From Sorangium cellulosum (GTDB lineage Bacteria; Myxococcota_A; Polyangia; Polyangiales; Polyangiaceae): 64,000 nt of DNA. Made by a program: the position numbers and the translations under genes. The notes below the pieces were generated by a model. It ran no database searches. It was not told the origin of the DNA and saw nothing but the letters and a program-made list of their open reading frames with translations. The first letter of the stretch is position 1. Each line of letters opens with the position of its first letter. This document shows, piece after piece, positions 45,454 through 54,902 of the stretch. The stretch is taken from contig NZ_CP012670.1 in assembly GCF_004135735.1 (NCBI RefSeq), forward strand, positions 5,472,501 through 5,536,500, written 5' to 3'.

Positions 45454-46272
45454 TCAGAGCCTCCGGTGCCGGAGCGCGGGGAGGTTCGTTCTGACGCGAT
45501 CGAGATAGGCGGGGTCGAGCGTCGCCATGACGATGCCCTCCCCTTCGGACGCCTGAGCGATCACCTCGCCCCAGGGATCGATCACGCACGATTTCCCGAA
45601 GGTCGCCCGCCCGCCGGGGTGCTTGCCCCACTGCGCTGCGGCCACGACGTACGCCTGGGCCTCGATGGCCCGCGCGCGGAGCAGGACGAGCCAGTGATCC
45701 TTGCCGGTGAGCAGGGTGAACGCCGCAGGCACGACGACGGCCTCCGCGCCCGCGGACGAGAGCGCACGGTAGAGCTCCGGAAAACGGACGTCGTAGCAGA
45801 TGGATAGCCCGAGCTTCACGCCGTCGATCTCGGTGACGACGGGGCGATCGCCGGCGCTCGTCGACGCGGATTCGCGGTACTTCGTGCCGTCGGCGATCTC
45901 GACATCGAAGAGGTGAATCTTCCGGTACCGGGCGGTGAGCCGGCCGTCGGGCGCGAAGACCGCGCAGGTGTTGTACGGCCGCGCCGGATCGGGGGCGCGC
46001 TCGGGGAAGCCGCCGGCCACGATCGTCACGCGGGCGGACCGCGCCGCCTCGGCGAGGCAGCGGGCGATCGGGCCGACGCCTGCGTCGAGATCCTCTGCGA
46101 TGCTGCGCTTTTTTTCCTCGCTGCCCATGTAGGCGAAGTTCTCGGGCAGCACGACGGTCGTCGCCCCGCGGTTCGCCGCCTCGACGATGCGCGCCTCCAC
46201 CCGCGCCAGGTTCTCGCCGACATCCTCCTGGCTGGAGAGCTGAAGGGCCGCCCAGATGACCGGTCTCTGCAT
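45454..46272 (-). CDS. Carbon-nitrogen hydrolase (Nit1-like, deaminated glutathione amidase)
   Basis: A 272-residue nitrilase-superfamily amidase with the full triad: Glu44 (LPENFAY), Lys118 (YRKIHLFD) and Cys159 (SICYDVRFPELYR). The segment after Lys (HLFDVEIADGTKYRES) and the ending DRVRTNLPALRHRR fit the Nit1/NIT branch that hydrolyses deaminated glutathione, a metabolite-repair step. It is cytoplasmic. The gene is convergent with the AraC-type gene and separated by about 70 bases from the next minus-strand gene. The assignment to deaminated glutathione rests on motif resemblance. Confidence 0.9.
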   Translation of the reverse strand: MQRPVIWAALQLSSQEDVGENLARVEARIVEAANRGATTVVLPENFAYMGSEEKKRSIAEDLDAGVGPIARCLAEAARSARVTIVAGGFPERAPDPARPYNTCAVFAPDGRLTARYRKIHLFDVEIADGTKYRESASTSAGDRPVVTEIDGVKLGLSICYDVRFPELYRALSSAGAEAVVVPAAFTLLTGKDHWLVLLRARAIEAQAYVVAAAQWGKHPGGRATFGKSCVIDPWGEVIAQASEGEGIVMATLDPAYLDRVRTNLPALRHRRL

Positions 46273-46344
46273 GCCGCAAGCCTACCGCACGAGGAACCGG
46301 GGTGGACTGCACGCCGGGATATCCGCGGTGTTCACCGGGATCTC

Positions 46345-47097
46345 TCAGTCTCCTGGTGCACCCGCCGCTCCACCTTCGTCCGCTGTCCCGCCGGCGCCCG
46401 CTGTCCCGCCGGCGCCCGCGGCTCCGCCGGCACCCGGGGCGCCGCCTCCGCCTTCGCCCGCGGCTCCGCCGGCACCCGAAGCGCCGCCTCCGCCTCCGCC
46501 CGCGGCTCCGCCGGCACCCGGAGCGCCGCCCTCGCCCGCGTCGCCATCCACATCGAGATCGGGGATGGCACACTCGAGTGGCACGCCATAAGCGCACGTG
46601 GCACCGCACGCGGCACAGACGCACGCGAGCACCCGCTGGAACGCGCGATGCGGGGCGCCGCCGTCCTCCGGGAGCACGCACGCCGCCTGACAGGCTTTAT
46701 CGCGACCGCAGCCCTTGAGGCACAGGCTGATCTGCCTGCATCCGGGCTCCCCATCGCACGCCGCGAGCTGCTCCTGGCACCGCCCTCCACGGGACGCGTG
46801 CTCGTTGAAGCAGTCGCCGCACCGCCCTTCCCTGCCGCCATAGGCAGCGAGGCACTCGCAGAGGTTCGCCGGCCCGGGCTCCTCGTCGACGCTCGCGTCG
46901 GTCGGGGAGCCGCCCGCGCCGCCAGCGCCCGTCGCCGCGCCGCTCGTGCCGCTGCGCGGAGGTGGAAGCCGCTCCTCGGTGCAGCTCGGGAGCGACGCGA
47001 GCGCGAACGCCACCCCCGAGGCCAGCACACCGCAAAGCACGGCGCGGCCTCCCGCCCCGAAAGCGACGCGCCTCGCCCTCCGCATGAACGACAACAT
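46345..47097 (-). CDS. Cys-rich lipoprotein with Gly/Ala repeat tail
   Basis: A 250-residue protein started at ATG 47095-47097 (MLSFMRRARRVAFGAGGRAV); ATG 47085 is also possible. The signal sequence ends in LASLPSC, a fair lipobox. Between residues about 75 and 165 are more than a dozen cysteines in paired spacings (CECLAAYGG, CGDCFNE, CLKGCGRDKACQAAC, CVCAACGATC), suggesting a disulfide-knit domain. The last 70 residues are a collagen-like Gly/Ala tail of GAGGAAGxGG units, coded by GC-only repeats at about 46378-46535. Such lipoproteins are frequent in myxobacteria; function unknown. Confidence 0.72.
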   Translation of the reverse strand: MLSFMRRARRVAFGAGGRAVLCGVLASGVAFALASLPSCTEERLPPPRSGTSGAATGAGGAGGSPTDASVDEEPGPANLCECLAAYGGREGRCGDCFNEHASRGGRCQEQLAACDGEPGCRQISLCLKGCGRDKACQAACVLPEDGGAPHRAFQRVLACVCAACGATCAYGVPLECAIPDLDVDGDAGEGGAPGAGGAAGGGGGGASGAGGAAGEGGGGAPGAGGAAGAGGTAGAGGTADEGGAAGAPGD

Positions 47098-47241
47098 GGG
47101 ACGATCGTAGCCTGCCTGTCCCCCCGGGACCGAGAGCCCGCGCCGCACGGCCCCCGGCGGGAACGGCCGAGGGCGAGCGGAACCCTCTCCCGACGACCGC
47201 CAATCGCTCCTATGCTTTGCCGGCTCGTTGCGGAAATTCTC

Positions 47242-47727
47242 ATGGAAATCGCTCCCCTCTCCCTGATGCCGCGCTCCGTGCTCGCCCTGGCCAAGGAGGT
47301 CGCGCGCGCGCTGCTCCGGCGGCCCGTCGTCGGGATCGCCGCCGCCGCGCAGACCGCGGACGGCCGGTGGCTGCTCATCCGTCGCAGCGACACCGGAACC
47401 TGGGCGCTCCCCGGAGGGACCCTGGAGTGGGGCGAGACGCTCCGCGACACGATCGTGCGCGAGCTCGCGGAGGAGGCCGGCGTCACCGAGGTCGAGATCG
47501 GTCGGGTCGTGGGGGTGTACTCGCGCCCCGATCGCGACGTCCGCTTCCACGCCGTGACCGTCGTCGTCACCGCGCGGATCGGCGCGCCGACGCGGCCCCC
47601 CCAGAACCCGCTCGAGATCCGCGAGGTCAGGCTCTTCCGGGACGACGAGCTCCCCGGCGAGCTCGCGATGGGCATGGGGGACCTGCTCGCCGCCGCCCGG
47701 CGCGCGGGCGACACCGAGCTCGAGTGA
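47242..47727 (+). CDS. Nudix hydrolase
   Basis: A 161-residue protein counted from ATG 47242; ATG 47212 in frame is possible. The Nudix box GGTLEWGETLRDTIVRELAEEAGV (about residues 58-81) matches GX5EX7REUXEEXGU completely, so it should hydrolyse a nucleoside diphosphate derivative with Mg2+. An N-terminal amphipathic helix (ALAKEVARALLRRP) precedes the domain. The ending LPGELAMGMGDLLAAARR is typical of ADP-ribose or mutT-like enzymes with unclear substrate. ligA follows 13 bases after the stop. Confidence 0.9.
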   Translation: MEIAPLSLMPRSVLALAKEVARALLRRPVVGIAAAAQTADGRWLLIRRSDTGTWALPGGTLEWGETLRDTIVRELAEEAGVTEVEIGRVVGVYSRPDRDVRFHAVTVVVTARIGAPTRPPQNPLEIREVRLFRDDELPGELAMGMGDLLAAARRAGDTELE

Positions 47728-47740
47728 TCCGAGGGACACG

Positions 47741-49771
47741 ATGACCCACGCACACCACGACGAGGCCGGAGCGCGCAGCCTGCTGCAGGGCGGGCTCGCG
47801 ACGGACCCCAGGCACAAGGCGCGCATCGACGAGCTCGCCGAGCGCATCGAGAAATACCGGGCGAGCTACTACGCCGGGCGCCCCGAGATCTCGGACGCGG
47901 CCTTCGACGCCCTCGAGGACGAGCTCCGCGCCCTCGATCCCGCGCACCCGGTCCTCGCCCGCGTCGGCTCGGCCTCCCTCATCACGGAGTGGGAGAAGGC
48001 GCGGCACGAGATCCCGATGGGCTCGCTCAACAAGGTCGTCTCCGAGGACGAGCTCCGGGCCTGGGTCGCGCGCTGCGAGGAGCTCCTCGCGAAGGACGCG
48101 CGCGCCGCGAGCGGCGCGGGCGCCGCGCGGCCGGGGGCGCCCGAGGCGCCCAGGGTCGCCGACGACCTGTTCGTCGCGGAGAAGCTCGACGGCATCTCCA
48201 TCGAGGTCATCTACAAGGGGGGCAAGCTCGTCGACGCCATCACGCGCGGCGACGGCGAGTGGGGCGAGCGGATCACCGCCAACGTCGCGAGGATGAAGGG
48301 CGTCCCCTCGCGGATCCGGGAGCAGGGCAGGCTGTCGGTGCGCGGCGAGATCATCCTCCGGCTCTCGGACATGCGGCGCCACTTCCCCGGCGTGACGAGC
48401 CCGCGCAACATGGCCGCGGGCGCGTCGAAGCGGTTCGACGGCCAGGGGGCCGAGCGCTGCACCGTGCTCTTCTACGACGTCGCCGACCACCTCGAGATCC
48501 CGACGTGCCGGGCGCGCTTCGCCTGGCTGCGCGAGCTCGGCTTCGCCACGCCGCAGACAGCCCACGGCGGCGTCGAGGACGTCATCGCGCTCTACCGGCG
48601 CTACTCGAGCGAGCTCCGCGCGGGCCTCGACTACGAGATCGACGGGCTCGTCGTCTACGTCGACTCGCTCCACCTCCAGGGCCTGCTCGGCGACGTCAAC
48701 CGGAGGCCGCGCGGCGCCGTCGCCTTCAAGTTCGCGTCGCCCGCCAAGGTGACGACGGTCGTGGGGATCCAGTGGGACACCGGGCCGAGCGGCCGCGTCA
48801 CCCCGGTGGCGATCGTCGAGCCGGTGGAGCTCGCCGGCGCCAACGTGCGGCGCGCCTCGCTGCACAACGCGGCCAACGTGCGGAGCCTCGGCATCGGCGT
48901 GGGCGACGAGGTGCTGGTCTCGCGCCGCAACGACGTGATCCCGTACGTCGAGGAGGTCGTCGACAAGCGCGGCCCCGCCGCGGTCCCGCCGTCGCTCTGC
49001 CCGGTCTGCGGCGCGCCGCTCGTCGTCGAGGGCGAGTACCTGCTCTGCCGGAACGCCGGGTGCCGCGCCCTCATCGAGGGGCGCATCCACAACTGGATCG
49101 ACGCCATCGGCGCGCTCGAGTGGGGCGACAAGCTCATCGAGCAGGTCGTGGCCGCGGGCCTCGTCCGGGAGCCGCTCGACCTGTACACGCTCACGGTCAA
49201 GGACATCGCGGAGCTCGATCGGCGCGGAGAGAAGAGCGCCACGAAGTGCCTCGACCAGCTCAAGAGCCGCCTCCCGCTCACGCTGCCGATCTTCCTCGCG
49301 GCGCTCGGCATCGAGGGGTTCGCGATCCAGACCGCGCGGCTGCTCGTGTCGGCCGGGTACAACACCATCGAGAAGCTGCTCGCCGCGGGCGAGGACGAGC
49401 TCGCCAGCATCCCGGGGCTCGGCGCCATCAAGGCCGCGAGCATCGTCCGCGGGCTGCGCGCGCGCGGCGACGAGATCGCGCGGCTGCTCGCGGCGGGCAT
49501 CGTCCCGGTCGCGCCCGAGGCGGAGGGCCCGCTCGCGGGCCTGACGTTCTGCTTCACGGGCGCGGCCACGCGCCCCCGCGGCGAGCTCACCCACCTCGTC
49601 GAGTCGAACGGCGGGCGGGTGCTGAGCAGCGTCACCAAGGAGCTCAACTACCTCGTCCTCGCGGACGTGGAGTCCACGTCGAGCAAGGCCGTGAAGGCCC
49701 GCAAGTACGGCACGAAGCTCATCACCGAGGACGATCTCGACAGGCTCATCGCCGAGCGCCGCGGCGGCTAG
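47741..49771 (+). CDS. ligA: NAD+-dependent DNA ligase
   Basis: A 676-residue ligase that seals nicks in replication and repair. Domain Ia has ISDAAFDALEDELRALDPAHPVL, the adenylated lysine is Lys148 in AEKLDG, followed by ATRGDG-like ITRGDGEWGERITANVARMKG, the OB-fold, a four-Cys zinc finger (CPVCGAPL...CRNAGC), helix-hairpin-helix repeats (IPGLGAIKAASIVRGL) and a C-terminal BRCT domain (LAGLTFCFTGAATRPR). An insert of Ala/Gly/Pro (about 120-138) precedes the catalytic Lys. The sequence around the lysine is somewhat divergent from common LigA, so this could be one of two paralogues in the genome. Confidence 0.95.
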   Translation: MTHAHHDEAGARSLLQGGLATDPRHKARIDELAERIEKYRASYYAGRPEISDAAFDALEDELRALDPAHPVLARVGSASLITEWEKARHEIPMGSLNKVVSEDELRAWVARCEELLAKDARAASGAGAARPGAPEAPRVADDLFVAEKLDGISIEVIYKGGKLVDAITRGDGEWGERITANVARMKGVPSRIREQGRLSVRGEIILRLSDMRRHFPGVTSPRNMAAGASKRFDGQGAERCTVLFYDVADHLEIPTCRARFAWLRELGFATPQTAHGGVEDVIALYRRYSSELRAGLDYEIDGLVVYVDSLHLQGLLGDVNRRPRGAVAFKFASPAKVTTVVGIQWDTGPSGRVTPVAIVEPVELAGANVRRASLHNAANVRSLGIGVGDEVLVSRRNDVIPYVEEVVDKRGPAAVPPSLCPVCGAPLVVEGEYLLCRNAGCRALIEGRIHNWIDAIGALEWGDKLIEQVVAAGLVREPLDLYTLTVKDIAELDRRGEKSATKCLDQLKSRLPLTLPIFLAALGIEGFAIQTARLLVSAGYNTIEKLLAAGEDELASIPGLGAIKAASIVRGLRARGDEIARLLAAGIVPVAPEAEGPLAGLTFCFTGAATRPRGELTHLVESNGGRVLSSVTKELNYLVLADVESTSSKAVKARKYGTKLITEDDLDRLIAERRGG

Positions 49772-49777
49772 CGGCGC

Positions 49778-50782
49778 TCACCAGGTGATGTCCTGGTCCT
49801 CCGTGACGCCGAGCACGTCGCGGAGCTCGAGCACCCGCCCGTCCGGGAGGCGGATCGTGCCCGAGTAGAGGCCGATCGGCTGCATGAACTCCGACGCGAG
49901 CACGCCGAGGTTGGTGTGGTTCGAGTGCGCGGCGCCGGGGGCGAACCCGAGATCCACGGCGCCGTCCGCGGTCCTCACGCGCCACGGATCGAGCGGCCGC
50001 GCCGCGTCGAAGGTGAACCGGCCCTCGGCGAGCGGGACGAGCTCGCCCTCGATCCAGAGCGCGCACTCGGCGTCGCCGACGAACCCCTCGCCGAGGTTCA
50101 TGCCCACGCGCTCGCCGCTCTCTGCGCGCCCCAGCGCGAGGGCCCAGCGCCACGTCGTGCGGCGCGGCAGGAGGCCGTCCGTGTAGTCGTAGCCGGCGAG
50201 CGCTCCGTCGAGCGAGATCCGGCGGCCGAGCACCGACGCCTCCCCCTCGGCGTCGAGGAGCAGCCGCTTCTCGGTCGTGGCGAGGAGGCCGCCCGGCATG
50301 GGCGCGATCACCGAGAGGGCCGGCGGCGCCGCGCGGCTCGTGAGCCGCGCGTGGAGCTCGAAGCCCCGGAACGCGGCGGTCGCCGTGACGCTCGCCTCGC
50401 CGCGCGGGCGATCGATCCGGACGCGCGCGCCGGGCAGCCACGCGCGCGCGGAGCCGCCCCCGCCCGCGCCGTCGCCCACGCTCGCCGCGAACGGCGGGCC
50501 GAACATCGAGCGGTCCACGAGCAAGCGCCGGCCCGCCCTGTCGAAGGCGACGCCGAACGCGAGCGCGAGGTAGCCGAGGTGCACGACCGCGACGGCGAGG
50601 AAGACCTCGTTCGACGCGATCGCCAGGTAGGTCCACCGCTTGCGCCTGAGCAGCCGGTGGAGCCGGCGCGGCGCGAGCGGCGCCAGATCGACGCGCGGAA
50701 GATCGCCGCGGAAGGAGCCGGCGCGCGCCGCTCCCGTGACCGGATCGAAGAGCGCGTCGGGCGGCGTGAAGAGCTCGCGCAT
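49778..50782 (-). CDS. DUF2804 domain protein
   Basis: A 334-residue protein matching the DUF2804 pattern: RRKRWTYLAIASNEVFLAVAVVHLGYLALAF near the N-terminus (family: kkW.y..i....ff.la..dlgY), GYDYTDGLLPRRTTWRWALALG in the centre (family: d.t.G..p..t.W.W.....) and VGMNLGEGF. It is probably beta-rich and lipid-related by distant resemblance to lipocalin-like folds, but no activity is known. It converges with ligA with only six bases between stops. Confidence 0.8.
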   Translation of the reverse strand: MRELFTPPDALFDPVTGAARAGSFRGDLPRVDLAPLAPRRLHRLLRRKRWTYLAIASNEVFLAVAVVHLGYLALAFGVAFDRAGRRLLVDRSMFGPPFAASVGDGAGGGGSARAWLPGARVRIDRPRGEASVTATAAFRGFELHARLTSRAAPPALSVIAPMPGGLLATTEKRLLLDAEGEASVLGRRISLDGALAGYDYTDGLLPRRTTWRWALALGRAESGERVGMNLGEGFVGDAECALWIEGELVPLAEGRFTFDAARPLDPWRVRTADGAVDLGFAPGAAHSNHTNLGVLASEFMQPIGLYSGTIRLPDGRVLELRDVLGVTEDQDITW

Positions 50783-50966
50783 CTCGCGAGCGTAGCGGCA
50801 GCGAGGGCGCTCCCCAAGGTGGGCGGATCCTGAAACCCGGCATCCTCGGAAGCGCTGCCAGCGCGGCGAGCGCGACCACGCGCGCGGCCCCCTTGCGCGC
50901 CTCCGCCGCGGCGAAACGCGGCGCCGGAGCGCTGCGCGCCCACGGCGCCGCCGCTAGACTCGCGGC

Positions 50967-52607
<1,641 letters not shown>

Positions 52608-52647
52608 GACGCGCGCGCGCGAGCGGACGGGCGGAGCGCCTCCCCGA

Positions 52648-52920
52648 TCAGTCCTCCGGCGAGTAGTCGCAGGCGCCGCTGGCGAGGTCGGAGCACGACC
52701 AGTCCTCCTCCTCGTAGCAGTCCGCCTGGCGCTCGATCGCCATGGCGTAGGAGGCGCGGTCGGCCAGGTCGCGGCACAGCGCGACGCAGGCCTCCTTTCC
52801 CGGGCCGTCGGGCTGGCACGCGGCGTTCGTGGCGCAGACCACGTCGCACGGGTCGCTCTCCGAGCAGGCAGCAGCGAGAGCGACGAGCAAGAGGGCAAGG
52901 ATGCGCGCGAAGCGGGGCAT
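52648..52920 (-). CDS. Small Cys-rich lipoprotein
   Basis: A 90-residue protein from ATG 52918-52920 (MPRFARILALLLVALAAAC), a clean lipoprotein signal with lipobox ALAAAC. The mature part has eight cysteines (SDPCDVVCATNAACQ, EACVALCRDL, ADCYEEEDWSCSD, GACDYSP), which suggests four disulfides in an outer-membrane-facing protein. An ATG at 52939-52941 in frame is less likely. No family recognised; it resembles in style the lipoprotein at 60056. Confidence 0.78.
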   Translation of the reverse strand: MPRFARILALLLVALAAACSESDPCDVVCATNAACQPDGPGKEACVALCRDLADRASYAMAIERQADCYEEEDWSCSDLASGACDYSPED

Positions 52921-53216
52921 GGCGAAGGCTCCAGCGCTCATCGGAGCACGCCGTTGTGCCGGTTGACGAGAGCCGAGCACATCGGCTGCTCGGCCCCGGC
53001 GGGCCCCGGAGCGGGGCATGCTCGCCCCGGAGCGGGGCCTACCCAGCGCACGCCGAAGGGTGCCTGCTCACGCGAGATCATGTGATCAAACACACACATC
53101 ACGCCTGCCCGACGAAACCGTGCCCGTCCTTGTCCGAGGGGAAATGACAGTGTAGTTGCACTATTCCTTCGAATTCATCGAGGGGATCTCGGACGCAGCT
53201 AGCATTGGGAGGTGCC

Positions 53217-54716
53217 ATGAGATCCATGTATTTGCTGGTTTTTTTCGTGGCTGGCACGTTCGCGGCGACCGCCGCGGGTTGCGGAGGTGGCGACGAGGGG
53301 GGCGGCGGGAGCGACGGCGAGGGGGGTGCCGGGGGCGCCACGACGACGACGACCACCACGACCACCCCCTCCGCGACGACCGGCTCCTCGGGCTCCACCG
53401 ACGAGGACGACGGGAACGACAGCATCGACGAAGCCGTGCCGCTGGGCGGCAACGCGGTTCAGGGGACCCTCGAGCCCATCGATGCGGACGCGGATTACTA
53501 CAGTTTCACCGGAACCAAAGGCCAGCCCATCTCCATCGTGACCGACGCGAAGCCGTCAGAAGACGAGCTGGATCCCACGTATCCCGACGTCGTCGTCACG
53601 CTGCTCGACGCGGACGGGAACCAGCTCGCTCAGAACGACGATCCCGCTGGAGGGAATACCAACGACAGCAACCTGCTCACCGTCCTGCCCGCGGACGGCG
53701 AGTACTTCGTCGTCGTCCAGGATTGCAACGCCGTCTTCTCCGGGGGTTGCGCCGACCCGGCGGAGATCCTCTCGTTCGACTACGCGCTGCAGGTGATCCC
53801 GATCGATCCGGCCGAGAGCGAGACCGACAGCTACATCGCGGACACGGAGCCCAACGATGAGGCCGAGCAGGCCGTGACGCTGCACTACGAGCTGCGCGAG
53901 GACGAGTCGGACTACTACGCCACCTTCGTCTTCGGCAGCTTCGCGAGCGCGACCGACGTCGACGTCTACTCGTTCACGCCGCCGGAGACCCCCGAGGTCG
54001 AGCATGCCCTCGTGGCCCAGCTCGGGGTCACCGGCCCGACGGGGATCGAGGGCAATGGCTCGACCGTGGAGGTCAGCGAGATCGCCGTCTTCGATCCGAC
54101 CGATCTGACCAGCGCCTACGCGAAGGTGGACCCGGCGAAGGGAGGCAGCATCTCCGTACCCGTGGAAGCCGGGAGAGAGTACCTCGTCTTCGTCAAGCGC
54201 CCCGAGGGCGAGGTGGGGAAGAACGATTTCTACGTCATGATCCACGGGCGCACGGGCTCCGACCCCCTCGAGGCCGAGGAGCTGACCAACGGGGACGTGG
54301 CGACGCCGGAAGACGACCTGGTCGCCCTCTTCGACACGGCCAGCGGCGTCATCTATGGCGTCGAAGGCGAGCTCGCGGACGGGGAAATCGCGGATGTCGA
54401 CGTGTACGCGGTCCCCCTCGACAACGTGGAAGAGGGCTGGACGATCTCGGTCGCCTGCGGAGCGCAGCGCCAGGGGTCAGGGATCCGCGGGCTCAAGGCC
54501 GAGGTGCTGAACGGAGACGGCGCCGAGATCGACGCCGCCACCCACTCGGCCACGGAGAGCGAGACGGAGGAGCTCTTCATCAACGCGGCCGCGATCCCGC
54601 CGGGCGCCGCGGAGAACCGCCTGCTCGTCCGGGTGTCGGCCGGCGCGCCCGCCGAGGACGTGACGAGCCGGGCGTACAGCTGCCGCTTCGGCTACCTGCC
54701 GCCGAGGGCCAACTGA
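53217..54716 (+). CDS. Lipoprotein with pre-peptidase C-terminal (PPC) domain
   Basis: A 499-residue secreted lipoprotein. ATG 53217 is preceded by GGAGG (53208-53212). The signal peptide MRSMYLLVFFVAGTFAATAA leads to Cys22 (AAGC), then a Gly/Ser-rich linker with nine threonines in a row (short ACS microsatellite near 53339). A PPC domain (about residues 65-200) has the features VQGTLEPIDADADYYSFTGTKGQPISI and YFVVVQDC; a second similar beta-sandwich (VDVYSFTPPE...GREYLVFVKRP) and a third partial one follow. PPC domains aid secretion or substrate binding of extracellular enzymes; no catalytic domain is present here. The Asp/Glu-rich loops may bind calcium. Confidence 0.85.
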   Translation: MRSMYLLVFFVAGTFAATAAGCGGGDEGGGGSDGEGGAGGATTTTTTTTTPSATTGSSGSTDEDDGNDSIDEAVPLGGNAVQGTLEPIDADADYYSFTGTKGQPISIVTDAKPSEDELDPTYPDVVVTLLDADGNQLAQNDDPAGGNTNDSNLLTVLPADGEYFVVVQDCNAVFSGGCADPAEILSFDYALQVIPIDPAESETDSYIADTEPNDEAEQAVTLHYELREDESDYYATFVFGSFASATDVDVYSFTPPETPEVEHALVAQLGVTGPTGIEGNGSTVEVSEIAVFDPTDLTSAYAKVDPAKGGSISVPVEAGREYLVFVKRPEGEVGKNDFYVMIHGRTGSDPLEAEELTNGDVATPEDDLVALFDTASGVIYGVEGELADGEIADVDVYAVPLDNVEEGWTISVACGAQRQGSGIRGLKAEVLNGDGAEIDAATHSATESETEELFINAAAIPPGAAENRLLVRVSAGAPAEDVTSRAYSCRFGYLPPRAN

Positions 54717-54902
54717 TGGGCTGACGCACCCGCGCGGCTCGAGCTCCGGTCTCCGCGGGGCTCGGCCGCGGGGCGCACGGCGCCGCGCTCCGCTCGAGCG
54801 CGGGCGCCGACCGCGACCCACCTCACGGCCCCCCGGATCGCGGCCCCGCCGGCGACTCCCCCACCGGGCCCCCCCCGGACCCCGTGGTATAGCCGGGCCG
54901 CC

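Noticed and set aside
53339..53369. ACS-type microsatellite as regulatory element
   Set aside because: It lies within the coding region of the PPC lipoprotein and simply encodes a threonine run in a linker.
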